The notes under the pieces were generated by a model. It saw only the letters and a list, made by a program, of their open reading frames with translations. It searched no databases and was not told the DNA's origin. A stretch of 64,000 nt of DNA, taken from the NCBI GenBank assembly GCA_037176705.1, contig CM073885.1:218314290-218378289 (forward strand). The letters run 5' to 3'. Shown piece after piece: positions 22,111-34,500 of the stretch. The DNA is from Molossus alvarezi. Taxonomy: Eukaryota > Chordata > Mammalia > Chiroptera > Molossidae. Position 1 is the stretch's first letter. Each line of letters starts with the position of its first letter. The position numbers were made by a program, and so were the translations under genes.

Positions 22111-22120
22111 GGGGCGGGGC
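22111..22120 (+). promoter_or_regulatory. GC box (SP/KLF site)
   Basis: GGGGCGGGGC matches the SP1 consensus exactly. It lies 234 bp before the PAQR3 start codon and 15 bp before the CRE. Confidence 0.6.
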
Positions 22121-22134
22121 CCGCCGCGGCGCGC

Positions 22135-22142
22135 TGACGTCA
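22135..22142 (+). promoter_or_regulatory. Palindromic CRE in the PAQR3 promoter
   Basis: TGACGTCA is a perfect full-site CREB/ATF element, embedded in GCGCTGACGTCAGCG, which is itself near-palindromic. Its position in a CpG-island core promoter, 212 bp before the ATG, is where functional CREs usually lie. CREB/ATF control of PAQR3 is inferred. Confidence 0.65.
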
Positions 22143-22353
22143 GCGAGGGCTGCGCCGCCGCCGGGCCGCCTCCGCGCCGGTGGCCAGTGTGTGCTCACAG
22201 CCGGGCCTGGGCAGCGCTGGAGTCGTAGGACCTCGCGCGGCGTCCGCGAGCTCCGGGGCGGGGGCGGCGGCGGCGGCGGCGAAGCCCCCTCCCCGGGGAG
22301 GCGGGGCCCGGGCGAGCTCCCCGGTCGGGGAGCGGCGGCGGCGGCCGGGGAGG

Positions 22354-22538
22354 ATGCATCAGAAGCTGCTGAAGAGCGCGCACTACATCGAGCTGGGCAG
22401 CTACCAGTACTGGCCGGTCCTGGTGCCCCGCGGCATCCGCCTCTACACCTACGAGCAGATCCCCGTGTCCCTCAAGGACAACCCGTACATCACCGACGGC
22501 TACCGGGCCTACCTGCCCTCCAGGCTGTGTATCAAAAG
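22354..22538 (+). CDS. PAQR3: PAQR3 coding exon 1
   Basis: Encodes residues 1-61 and two bases of S62. The start MHQKLLKSAHYIELGSYQYW is the conserved N terminus, and the ATG has A at -3 (AGGATGC). The donor is AAAAG|GTACAG at 22538/22539. No in-frame ATG precedes it in the GC-rich leader. The segment ends with YLPSRLCIK, just before the first membrane helix. Confidence 0.96.
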
Positions 22539-25500
22539 GTACAGTCTGGCCGCCTCCGCGGGGCGCGCCTCGGGGACGCTCCGGGGGCCCTCACCTACCC
22601 GGTTTTGTCTGGTCTTCCCGCTGCTTTCCCCGCATTTCTCCGCGCCTGTCCTTTTCATCCCCTCTGCCACCTCTCTCCTCTCGTTATCTTCCCTCCTCCG
22701 CCGCTGCCGGGGTACTCGATCCACCGAATAATAATGCTGGTAACAATGATCATCATTACCAGCTCTCCTATGGCGCTTACCTCTTTCATTCCTTTCGGTG
22801 CTCACCGGGATACGTGCTGGAGTCACCCCACTGACTATGGTTGGGCCATACGTGCCCCTGTGTATACCTAAGCTTTGTTTATATTTAGAGCAGCCCTATG
22901 GAAATTCAGATGATTGGGGTCAGATAAATGCCTGTGTAATAGGAAGCAAGTTCACATTATCTTATTTAGAAACCCCTGATTCATTCATTCACCAGATACT
23001 GTGGAGCCCCAGCTAGGTGTCAGGCACTTTACCAGGTGGTGCAGAACAGCAGACAGGGCCCTTGTTCTCATGAGCTACGAAAGTCCAGCCTGAGTGACAC
23101 GCATTAAAAAGATAATTACACTATTGCATAACCATTGTGGGAAACGCTGTGTAGGAAAAGCACCTTAGCAAAGAGCCCATAACGGGCACCGCCCTCCACC
23201 AGAGTACTATGGAAGCAACTCTGAATTTAATCATCTAAACCTTTGAAACCAAGAGTCCCTTTAAAACCTGGGTTTAAGAAAAATTAGTGTTCTAATTCTT
23301 AGAAGAGCTTTCTGTTAAAATTCACTATATGTACTTAAATATAGGACTCTAAGATAATTAAAATACAGGTGTTGGCTAGCTCCAGGTCACTGTAGAGATA
23401 AACCCTGTGCTGGAATATGGGCTATTGAAATGGTCAAGCAGTAACCACAAGTCTGATTCTTGATCTTTTCAGCATGGTCTTTCCCCGGTTTCTTTGCCCT
23501 GCCTTGAAAGAATTTCTGTGACTCACAGTCACAAGGTAACCTCACTGTCCATTCCTTTTTGTCTTTAATATGGCCCACAGGACTTCACAATTTGAATCCT
23601 ATGTAATCTTTTCCTCCCCAGTACCTCCTGTGCTAAGTTATTACACAAGAAATCAGAGCCGGGCCCTGCTGTGGATGTAAATTTCCACAAGGATAGAGCA
23701 AATAATGAATTGCCTTAACTATTTTCTACCCACCTAGCAGCGATCCTCTGCATTCTTATTAGAATCCAAATCTTATGAATGGAGAAATGAAATCCAGTGC
23801 TTTTTAGATCTTGGGCTGTTGAGTCTAAAACTTGAGCATCCAGATTTGCCACTTAACAACTATGGGAACTTGAACAAAAGTTAACCTCTTTGTACCATAT
23901 TTTCCCCATTTGTAAAAGTGAGAGTCATCACAATAGCTACTTCAGAAAGCAGTAAGGATAAAAATAAGATTATATATTTGAAATCCTACCAGGGCCTAAG
24001 TACATAATGAATGGTACCTTCTCATCATGACCATTGATTTCAAAGCTGAACAGATGATGCTGCTGGAGATGATTGTTGATTTGGAAGCTGAACAATCTGG
24101 TCCTAACTTCTCATAGAATAAGATTATGTCCTCTATTGGGAATATTCTTTTAAGAGCTCTTCCCACCAGCTTGGTCTTTTCCAGTTTCAGCTGTTGCCAT
24201 CTCTTCTTTTAGCTCTCGGGCATGACCAGGACAGAATTTAGATATAAAGTGAGGTATTGTATCACAACTGTTCTGCCAATACTCAGAGGAACATGCCCAG
24301 ATTATGTCTGCCAGTTCAGTCAATCAGGTTATACTGAGTTTCACAAAGTGAAAAGTTCTGAAGCAATAGGTAGAGCATAGTATTGATTGTCAAAAGAGAC
24401 CTGTAGCTAGATGTGTTCCCTCGCATTCCAGCATCCTGTCTCCTCAACACTACACAGTATTAAGTAGTCCTTATACTTGATGCTTGTTCAGGATAAAGCC
24501 TGAAATTCATGATACAAGTTTCGCTTTATTCTTGATGATTGATTGATAGTGTGAGATCCTGCTGTTTTTGATATGGGAAAACAAGAACCTTGGTGACTGC
24601 TGCAGATTCCTTAGGTTAGAGTTATATATTAATGCTTACTAATACGGAATCTGAATCTGTGAAAGTCAGACTTAGTTTAGAAAGATTATATTTTGCAAGA
24701 GAAATGCAAGAATATTTTAACTTTTAGTCATGATATCACCTTTCAATAATAAATAGATGAGTTCTATCCACAGCAGGAGAAACATTTCACAAAATTAAGG
24801 AAGGAACTGGAAGGTACTTGTATCAACATCTAGTTCAGCTCCCTTGTTTTATAGATGAAGAACGTGAAGCCAGAGAGGTTAAGTGATTTGCTCATGATCA
24901 CAGAACTAATGTGTTGCAGAGGGGGGTGAAGGGACAGTAGACCTCTCGAGTTGTGTTCTGGGAACACCAACCTGTGCTGCCAAAGCTACATAAACTCAAA
25001 CCAGTTAGTCAGCAGTAGTTACCTCCTATTGTTCCTAAAAAGAACATGCCACCAGGAAAGTATGGTTTCAAAACAGGGTTTTGAAAAATTGTTCCAGCAT
25101 GCCTGTCTTAAAGCACTTTCCAGTGAATCAATTTGTATTTATACTGCTTCTCTCAAGTCCATTTAATTTTGTCTTTGCATTAACAAATACTAAAAAGGTA
25201 TTTTTTTTCGCACCTAACACTTAGGCTTTCAGATATCCATTATTGAACATCAAAGTATGCTAGCTAATAACCAATTTTAATCTGTACATTTATTTCTGTA
25301 GACATTTAGCATCTAAATTGAGCAAAACACTGTGCTTGGAAGAGTGGTGTCATAAAAATGAATGGTGCCAGCCTTTAGGGACTTAATAAGGTGGAGGGTA
25401 AGATGGAATTTATACAGAAATAACCCTAATACAAGAAAGAAAATGGTCAGTCAATATGATAATACAGGTGAGCACCAAAAAAGCTCTTAAGATTCTAGGA

Positions 25501-28500
25501 TTTGTTGTAGAAAAACTTAAAGAAAGATTAATTAAAGTAAATGAAATATCAAATCTAGAAAGGCAAAGATGGGGTTAAGGGCTTAAAGTAACAGGTGTTA
25601 GCCCAGAAAAATTGTCCCTAACCTTTTAAATGCTGGCCGTGAGTGAGCCACTACGATTCTGAACTTCACTGATTTTTTGTTTTGTTTTGTCTTCCAGTTT
25701 GTTTATTTTATCTAATGAGACAGTAAACATCTGGAGTCATTTGCTGGGTTTCTTTCTCTTCTTCACACTGGGAATATATGACATGACATCTGTGTTACCT
25801 TCGGCAAGTGCATCCAGAGAAGATTTTGTAATTTGTTCTATTTGTCTTTTCTGCTTCCAGGTAAGTCATTTCACAAACACTGTTAGTGGAAAGAGAACTT
25901 TAGTCAGACCATTGGAAAGGTGACCTAACTTCACACCCACCATTTGATTTAAAAACCCCAAATAGCATACAGGTTCGCATATTCGCTTTTATAGTATAAG
26001 CACCAAAAGTGTGTTTTATGAAAGTGTATTTGGATGTTATTATTCAAGTGTATTTGAAATCTAGTAATATTAAAGATTGAGAAAATTTCTTTGTTTCCTT
26101 TTCTCTTTCCCATTTTAGAGATCTCTGCTTTAAGAGTAACACAAGGATAGGAATCTCTGATTGTACTATATTCCCTGACTGAAGTAGAACACCAGTGGCT
26201 GCTTAAAACTTTTTGGAGAAAATTTATGATCTTTTTACTATTTATACCTCTGTGATTTTGTGCTTGTTTCCATACCATCTTAATTTTGATGTCTTATTGC
26301 TGGTACTGATCTTTTTTATTGCTTTATCGTTAATTTCCTTTGGTTCTTTCACACTTGCCTGGTTTCAAGTACTTGAGTTTCTCCTCCTTTCTACCTCTCA
26401 TATTTGTTAGTTGTTTAGCACCTTCTCCCCCCCACCAAAGATCTATAATACTGCCTTTTGAAGTTACAGTTAATAGTTTTGCAAGCAGATAATTCTAAAG
26501 AAGAAAACAAATTTAGACCAAAATCCTGTTGACAGTTTTTAAATTAAAAAAAAAAAAAGTGCAAAAAGTACAGAAAATCTAAAAATGAAAAGAAAAGGGT
26601 ATTATCCCACTTCTTCCAAACATAGGCCAGCACTACCTGCAGTTAACCTGTTGCCACTTGGTTTGAAAGATGAATCAATCTGTAAGCTGACTGCATAGAT
26701 GTTGCTTTCATTATGTATCATTTTATTTCAGGCCTCCATCATTTGACTCAAGCTAAAACTTTGGGTTTAAATGACTAAGAAACACAACAGAAAATCTCCC
26801 ATCCCCACCATTTTTTTTTTTTAGAATTCTGGTTTCCAGAATCAAATTTTAAAGTTTGAGGGAAAGAATACTCTGTATTTTTGTATTGTTATTACTGTTA
26901 GAAAATAACTTTTCCTTTTAAGTATTTTTAAAGTATACTCTTTCTCAGGTTTAACCAATTTTTTTATACTTACATTTCCAGATGTATCTTAACCTAGACT
27001 GAGATGCTCTTAATAATCATTAATAAGCAAAACTGGGTCTTACTGTCCTGTTAGTTATATGGATATCATCTTCTTTGAGAATCCCACATGTCTTCCTCTA
27101 CCCTTAGGCCTACTCTTTACCCCGTCTCCACCCATACACAGCTGATGTTAGTTCAGGGAAAACATGTTAGTTTTCATATTGGCCTAAGAAAACAATGCAT
27201 TGCTTAACTGTAAAGATGAAATAGTTTAAAAAAAAACAAACAAAAAACCTGCCAATAAAGAAACACCCAGAGTATTACAGTGATATGCCCAGGTCATCCA
27301 GTATTACAGTGAAACCCCTTCTCCTAGCTGGCAGTGCAGTGACTTTGTTACTCGCAGTCAAACTTGCTGAAGACAAATAGGCAGCTTCCCTACTTAAAAA
27401 TATCTGTTCTTGCCCGGGCCGGTTAGGCTCAGCGGTTAGAGCGCCGGCCTGCGGTCCAGAGAGACCCGGGTTTGGTTCCCGCTAAGGGCACGTACCTCGG
27501 TTGCAGTTTGTCCCCGGCCCTGGGTCATGTGGGTGGCAGCCACTCGATGTGTCCCTTTCACATCGATGTTTCTCTCACTCTCTCCCTCCCACTCTATCTG
27601 AACAAAATATCGAAAAATGTCCTTGGGTGAGGATAAAATATATATATATTTTTTATTTTTATGAAATTATATTTATAATTTGTTCTTTTTATTTTTATGA
27701 AATTATATTTATAATTTGTTCACCCAATTTCCCCAGATTCTTAGAATCAGCAGGCTGCATGGTAAACCATAAATACAGGTATTAATATAGATTTACCCTT
27801 AAAACACTTTTTTTTCCTCTTTTTACTTTTGCCCATTTTATCTAATCAACACTTTCCTCCCAACCATATTAACAAAGTACATTCTAAATAATAGAATGTG
27901 ATTTCAGAGGCTCTGAATTTTCCCAGAGGTCTTTCTGCCTTAGAGAAGAGTAGAATCTGATAATGTCTTTCACTAGATTCAGTTCATTTACATTCTGTTC
28001 AACAAATACTTTTAAATGCCTCCTATCTAAATCTAGGTACTAAACTAAGCATCGGGCATATACTGCTGAACAAAACCAACCTGTCCTAAAGATCTGGCCA
28101 CTCGGGTAGGAGGGCAGAAGGGAGAGTGATGCAGGGCATTTAAGTAGGAAATACAGTTTTTATAAAGGCCCAGAAGCAAGAGACAGCGTAACACTTTCTG
28201 GACTTGCAGTTGCCGGTCCTCCTGGTTGCATCCTGGGAGAAGGCAGAAAGATGAGTCTGGAGAGAGAGGCCAGAGCCAGATCCTGAGATACTTGGTTACT
28301 GTGCCAAGGAGCGAGGTAGGGTGTCACACTCTAATTATCTGTCTACCCCAATGGAGTGAGATGTTCCACAGAAGAAAACTGAAACATATTCAACTTACCA
28401 GATAAGTTTTCAGTTTTCTAAGGAACTGTTACAATAGCACATCCCTTTTAAAGCAGGACATACTAAGTGTATGTTAACTTTTTAAAAACTCAGTGTTCTC

Positions 28501-31500
28501 CATTAGCACTGTATAGTGTGCTTTCCCTTAGATGCTGTAGAGTTTCCTCTTTGTTCACAAAGAAATCAGCTTCATTGTTGTTTTTTATTATCACTATAAC
28601 ATATACTCATGGAGAAATCCAAGCAAACAAAAAAGAATATGGAAGAAAGTAAAAGTCACTTGAAATTCTACTTCCCAGAGGTAACCACATGTGAAATTGG
28701 GGTTAAAATTCTTCATGACGTTTGTGTGTGCACAGCTGCCTCACACCTGCAGCCTGCTGACCTGCCTGTCCACCTGCTGCCAAGCTGTGGTCATCTCTGC
28801 ATGCTGTTTCCATCTTTCCCTTTCAGTGAGAACACACACCTTGATGTTTTCTGGATTTACTGTGTTTACTCTCAAAGATAATCTGACAAAACAAATAACA
28901 AGCTTCTTAGAATTATGTTTAAATGGGTCAGTAAACTGACTTGTACCTTAGTAGCCAAAGCCATAGACCAATAAGGATTTTTTTTTTTAAATATGTTTTC
29001 TTTATTGATTTTAGAGAGAGAAAGGAAGAGGGAGAGGGAGATAGCAACACTGATGAAAGAGAACATGGACTGGCCACCTCCTGCATGCCCCCCACTGGGG
29101 ATTGGGCCCATAACCTGGGCATGTGCCCTGACTGGGAATCGAACTGGCGACCTCTTGGTGCATGGGTCGACGCTCAACCTCTGAGCCACACCGGCCAGGC
29201 AAAGATTTTAGGCTAGATAAAGAAATGAGATTGTGGCTAGGTACATTGTTTTGAATAGTGATATTGAGGCTATGGGGATTGATCAGGTTTAATGACCAGA
29301 TTATAGAATAGCTCTGTGCCCATTGTAAGCAACTTCAGTAGTTGCTTAAAATGTTTATCAATTTGACCTACATAAAATTGTTTATCTGTCCTGTTTTCTC
29401 CACCCCCACAGTCACTGGCCTAGGATGGCCTCTTGTCATTGCTCCCCAGGGCTACTCCTGTAAACTCTGGTCTCAGCCTTTCTGTAAGGATGCACTTCAG
29501 ATCTTGAGCAGTATCACACCTACTCCATAATACAGAAATTAAAACTCCGTGGTGTATAGAACTTAAATCGTGTCATGAAGAAGGCCATATGCCATTCCTT
29601 AATGGTTCTGTTTCTCAATATGCTGCTTTTCCTGTGGACCTCCCAGTAAACATGTACACATCTCTATTTATGTCCTTAATGAATGCCAGGTCGACCTCCT
29701 GACATTCATTCAGGGGCTTCTACCCACAACTCCCACCTACCCATTGCAGACACCCACAGAACCAGTACCCTCCCTCTTGTGTCTTCTCATCGTGCTCTGC
29801 ACTGACTTCTCCTTTGGGACTGCTTACATCGCCATTTGTTTACTAGTTTCAGAAAAATCTCTCTGAGTACAGATTTCATCTTTGTAGCGCCAGTGTGTGA
29901 CACACAGCAGGCTTTTCATGTCTTCAGGGAATTCAGCCATAGAAACCTTATCAGTTTTCAGAGTAGCTTATTGAATCAGATTAGGTTGCTCCCAATTTGG
30001 CAACCATATAAAGTAAACAAAGTCATAATTATTTTTTCTAGGACACAACAAAGCCATGTTTAATTTAGAACTTAAAAGTAAACTCTATACAAAGAAATCG
30101 CATACAGATATGAAAAATCAAGTTGCAGAACATAATGTTTAATGTGAGTCCATTTGATTAATCTATAAAAGTATGTATATGTTCTGTGTGTGGAAGACTT
30201 CTATATTATAGTTTTTTATATATTTATTGAAAATATCTAAAGGATGTAAATGTTATCAGTGGCTACCTTTGGGGAATATATTTGAACAGGGAAGGGTTTA
30301 TTTTTTTACATCATACAATTCTATGTTCTTTGACTTTTTTTAAGGACGTGTATTACGTATGTAGTAAATACTTTTTAAAAAGCAAAATAAGCCTCGGTTA
30401 TTTTTAAAACATTCGTATTGCATAATTGTCCTACTGTTGTGCTATTTATTTTAAATTTTCATATTGTAAAATAGCTATCATTTTACATTTCTTGCTTTAT
30501 ATATTGTTATCCCCATTTTACCCATGAGGAAACTGAGGCTTAGATAAATAACACAGCTCGCCTGACTGTGCAGCTCCACTTGATGCTCAGGTGTGTTTGA
30601 CTGGAAAGCTGGGCTAGACTAGCCACTTCCTTTTTTTTTTTTTTTTATCCTCACCCGAGGACATTTTTCCAATTTTTTGTACAGACAGAGTGGGAGGGAG
30701 AGAGAGGAAGAAAGAGAGAGGGAAACATCGATGTGAAAGGGACACATCGAGTGGCCGCCACCCGCATAACCAACCAGGGCCGTGGACAAACTGCAACCGA
30801 GGTACATGCCCTTAGCGGGAACCGAACCCAGGTCTCTCCGGACCGCAGGTGGATGCTCTAACCGCTGAGCCAAACTGGCCAGGGCTAGACTAGCCACTTC
30901 CCTGAACATCATGTACCAGTTGGTTTCATTTCTTTTGGTTTCACTTTTGCGCTTTAATTTTTTTTTGTTTCACTTTAGCTTTTTTTTGTTGTTTCACTTA
31001 TTTTGTTTTATTTTCCACAGGTCTGTATGCTTTGCTCTGTGGGCTATCATCTTTTTTCCTGCCACCGATCAGAAAAAACCTGTCGAAGATGGATGGCGTT
31101 AGATTATGCAGGAATTTCTATTGGAATACTGGGCTGCTATGTCTCTGGAGTATTTTATGCATTTTATTGTAATAATGTAAGTAATTTAAAACATTTTTCA
31201 TTCTACCTTTCATGGAGGTCTGGGGTTTTCTTGCCATTGTTCCTTTGAAGTTCTGAATAAGCACATAATTAACTTATAGAAGAAATGGAAGAGTTTTGTA
31301 CAGACCTCTGTTGCTTTATAATAACAAAACTGTCAACAAGCAGCAATGTAAAACTAGCAAAGAGAAAAATCATAAATTTGGTTTGAATGTAAGAATTATA
31401 TTAATTGTAGCCATTTACACGTGAGCCATTTATTTTTAGGCCTAGTTGTTTTGGAATATAAGCATATAATTAAATATATACGCAATTAACTTGTTATAAA

Positions 31501-34500
31501 TTGATTTTACTTTAGTAGTAAAATCTATTCATGTCTGCTCAGCCTTCACAACTTGTTTGTTTTGCATAAAGCTGTTGAGTCCTTAAAAAAATGAGAGAGA
31601 CAACATGCTAACTGGGAGCTTGGTGAGTGCAGTCATGTCTTGTTCGCATTGCTCTGCTTCTCTTCTTCTTTCTCTGAAACCTGTTTTCTTCTTACCTCTT
31701 TGTAAACCTATCCGATAATCAAAGAGATTAGTCAGAAGCTTGTTGTAAATCTCTTCAGAAACAAGTAGAAGCCCAGGATAGATTAGTGAGAAAGGAGAAC
31801 TACTGAGGCTAATTCAGCCCATGATCACATAAAGAGAAATTTTCTTCCCTCTGATATCTAATCTTTTCCAAATATTCACTGGCTATAGTGGCTCTTTACC
31901 TTTTAAGGAACATAGGCTGCTTTGAGGATGAGACTACAAACTGTGGGCCCTTCATCCAGGAGATTGTACATTTGGGCACAAACAGACCAAACAGTTTGAC
32001 CTGTGATTTTAGGAAGCTAATGGCCCCATAGAAGTGCTTGGAGTCCAGGTTGGGAACTCTGTCCTATGAGATGCTAACTTTCAAGCTTCAAGACCAGGTT
32101 TTCAGCTGCTCATTTAGAAACCCAGCCCTGGCTGGTTTGGCTCAGCAGTTGGAGTGTCAGCCCACAGACCAAAGAGTCTTGGGTTCGATTTCAGTCAAGG
32201 GCATGTACCTTGGTTGTGGTTCCATCCCTGGCCCTGGTCAGGGTTGTGCAGGAGGAGGCAACCAGTCGATGTGTCTCTCTCACATCCATGTTTCTCTCTC
32301 ACTCTTACTCCCTCTCTCCCTCTCTCTCTTTAAAAAAATAAAAAAATAAAAATAAAGAACTCTGCTTCCCCCAGTGCCCCCATGATAAAGTTCTAAATAC
32401 TTAGCCTGACAGCCCAGCTGCCTTTCAGCCTCCCTTCTCCAATCGTCCCCACCGCGTGGGGCTGCGTGTGCTGTTTCCTCCCTGGAGCGCTTCCTCTTCC
32501 CACCAAATTGTATGTATTCCTCAGGGCCCAGCTTAGATGCCATCTCTGTGAAACATTTTTTAGCTACTCCAGGTGTCAGGCAGTTACAGTACTTATCATT
32601 AGATTATAATCATTTGTTTACATGCCTGCCCCTCCCGCAGTCTGTGAGCTCACCCACTGGGCGGCTCTGTGCTGTAGTCATCTTTGTTTCTACAGGACAT
32701 AAATAGTCCCCAGCATATTCATAGGAACTCAGAACATGCTTTTTATGATAAATGTGGTCTCCCAACAAGCTCACTTTGAAATTTGGTTTGTCATTCTGAG
32801 AAACCGAAAAATTGTGTGGAACATGCATTTTTTAAGGAAGGAAGGAAGGAAGGTAACCGTGTTCAGAAATGAAATTACGAAGTCAATAATTTGGAATGGG
32901 TAATGTAGAAGCCAAAATTATGTTTTTATTCCCTCGTCATTAACAATTACAATCCGATTGCCTTTCCTTCTAGTACTGGCGGCAGGTGTACCTGATCACC
33001 GTGCTCGGCATGATCCTGGCCGTGTTCTTTGCGCAGATCCATCCCAGTTACCTCACGCAGCAGTGGCAGCGGCTCCGCTCCGTCATCTTCTGTTCTGTTT
33101 CGGGATATGGAGTCATTCCCACTCTTCACTGGGTTTGGCTCAATGGAGGAATAGGTGCTCCTATTGTACAGGTGGGTGGAGTGTAGTCCATGTTTTTCCC
33201 ATTTTTTTGTGTGTCCTTTCAATTTTATTCCTTTTGGGTAAAGTAGTATACTTAGGCCAAGTGGCTGGGTCTTCGTCATTTGAGAGCATATTTATAATTA
33301 CATACGGATGCCCTAATTTTCACACCTATATAGATAAGCATACTTTGCAGGGTCAGAAGTAAAGTCTAACTGCCACTTTGTTCTGAGATGGCTTTCTTTG
33401 AAATAATACCTTTGTAAGTCCCTGTCTGTTCCCGAGTGTGTAAGCACCCATCGTTACTCTGAGGGTGACTCGCACATTCTGGCTTTGTCAGCTGAGGTGA
33501 GGACATGCAGTGATGACGCGGGGACAGGAGGAGGCGCAGTGGGTGTTGTGTGTGTCGGTGGAGGAGGAGGAGTTGGGAAGGATTTTCTCAGACCTGTTGG
33601 GCTTAAGGCACCTATGGGATAGAAAAGTGGAGCTAGGTTATAGAATTTAGGTTAGAGTTTGAGACTAGTAATTAGGATTTGAAAATCATTATTGTTAGTA
33701 GGTAGAGCCATAGAAGCATGTTAATCCGCCAAGAATATATATTGAGAAAAAGAAGCCATTAGGTAAAATGGGAGCACAGTTGGGGTGCATTCGGAAGAAC
33801 CTCAGTGAAAACTGAGTATTCTTGAGAAGAGGATTAGAAATAAGACATTCTTAGAGGACTCCATAAAAATGCTTTTATATGCACTAGCGAGTAAAGTTGA
33901 GAATTTTTAACATAAGTAAACATGGCCACAAATGTAGCAGAAACCACATAACTTTTGCAATGGGAACTTCGTTTGGAACATGGGAATTTAAATACAGGTT
34001 GTATTCGAAAGGGTCAGATTTTTTAGAAGTGGGAGGACTGATGGTAGGCTTACATATAATTGCATGAAGTTGGCAACACCATGGTGGAAAACTAAAAAGA
34101 GGAAGTTCTGTGATCTAGTGAATTGAGTGATTAGGATCTGTCTGGCCACTTTGCCAAATTGAGACAAGGGCGATGCTTTCTTCTTAAGACTAGGAAACTG
34201 GGAGAAAGATGAGAGGATGGTGATAAGAAACTTCAGTGATCCTGGTACCTGTGAAAACATTGTTTTCTGAGAATTGTGATTTCCTGAAAATGAGTTAAGA
34301 AAGTAGAAAAAGGAACTACCACTCTAGATTTAATTCTAATCAGAAATTAACAACTGGTTGTAACCAAAATTTTGGGATGAGGCGACATATCCCTTTTAAG
34401 TTAACAACAAAGAGAGAGAACCAGACCCATTAATATAGTGGATTTTAGAGAACTCAGAAAAAAATGTGGCTTAGAAAGACAGTGGTCCTCAGCTGGAAAT

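Larger units (their letters stand above)
21970..22640 (+). promoter_or_regulatory. PAQR3: CpG-island promoter of PAQR3
   Basis: GC content and CpG density jump sharply here from the AT-rich flanks and fall again soon after exon 1. No TATA box is evident. A GC box and a full palindromic CRE lie in the 250 bp before the start codon. This is the usual layout of a broadly expressed mammalian gene. The exact transcription start cannot be read from sequence. Confidence 0.85.
22539..25697 (+). other. PAQR3: PAQR3 intron 1
   Basis: 3.16 kb with GT-AG ends, phase 2. The first ~100 bases belong to the CpG island. It holds old L2/MIR-like remnants (about 22985-23170, 23850-24030 and 24815-24915) and no SINE of the Ves family. 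No additional exon was recognised. Confidence 0.85.
25861..31020 (+). other. PAQR3: PAQR3 intron 2
   Basis: 5.16 kb, phase 0, the longest intron. It contains three Ves SINEs (27412 plus; 28982 and 30631 minus), a 36-bp tandem duplication at 27650-27721, and a MIR remnant at about 30505-30600. The last 120 bases are T-rich with repeated TTTCACTT. Confidence 0.85.
31177..32973 (+). other. PAQR3: PAQR3 intron 3
   Basis: 1.8 kb, phase 0. It holds a Ves SINE (32125-32358), an L2 tail (about 32370-32740) and a short GGAA microsatellite at 32837-32854. Confidence 0.85.

Noticed and set aside
22180..22871. Long frames (183 and 226 codons) over the PAQR3 first exon
   Set aside because: They arise from GC-rich sequence, run through the exon 1 donor into intron 1, and only one frame, from the ATG at 22354 to 22538, continues correctly into exon 2.
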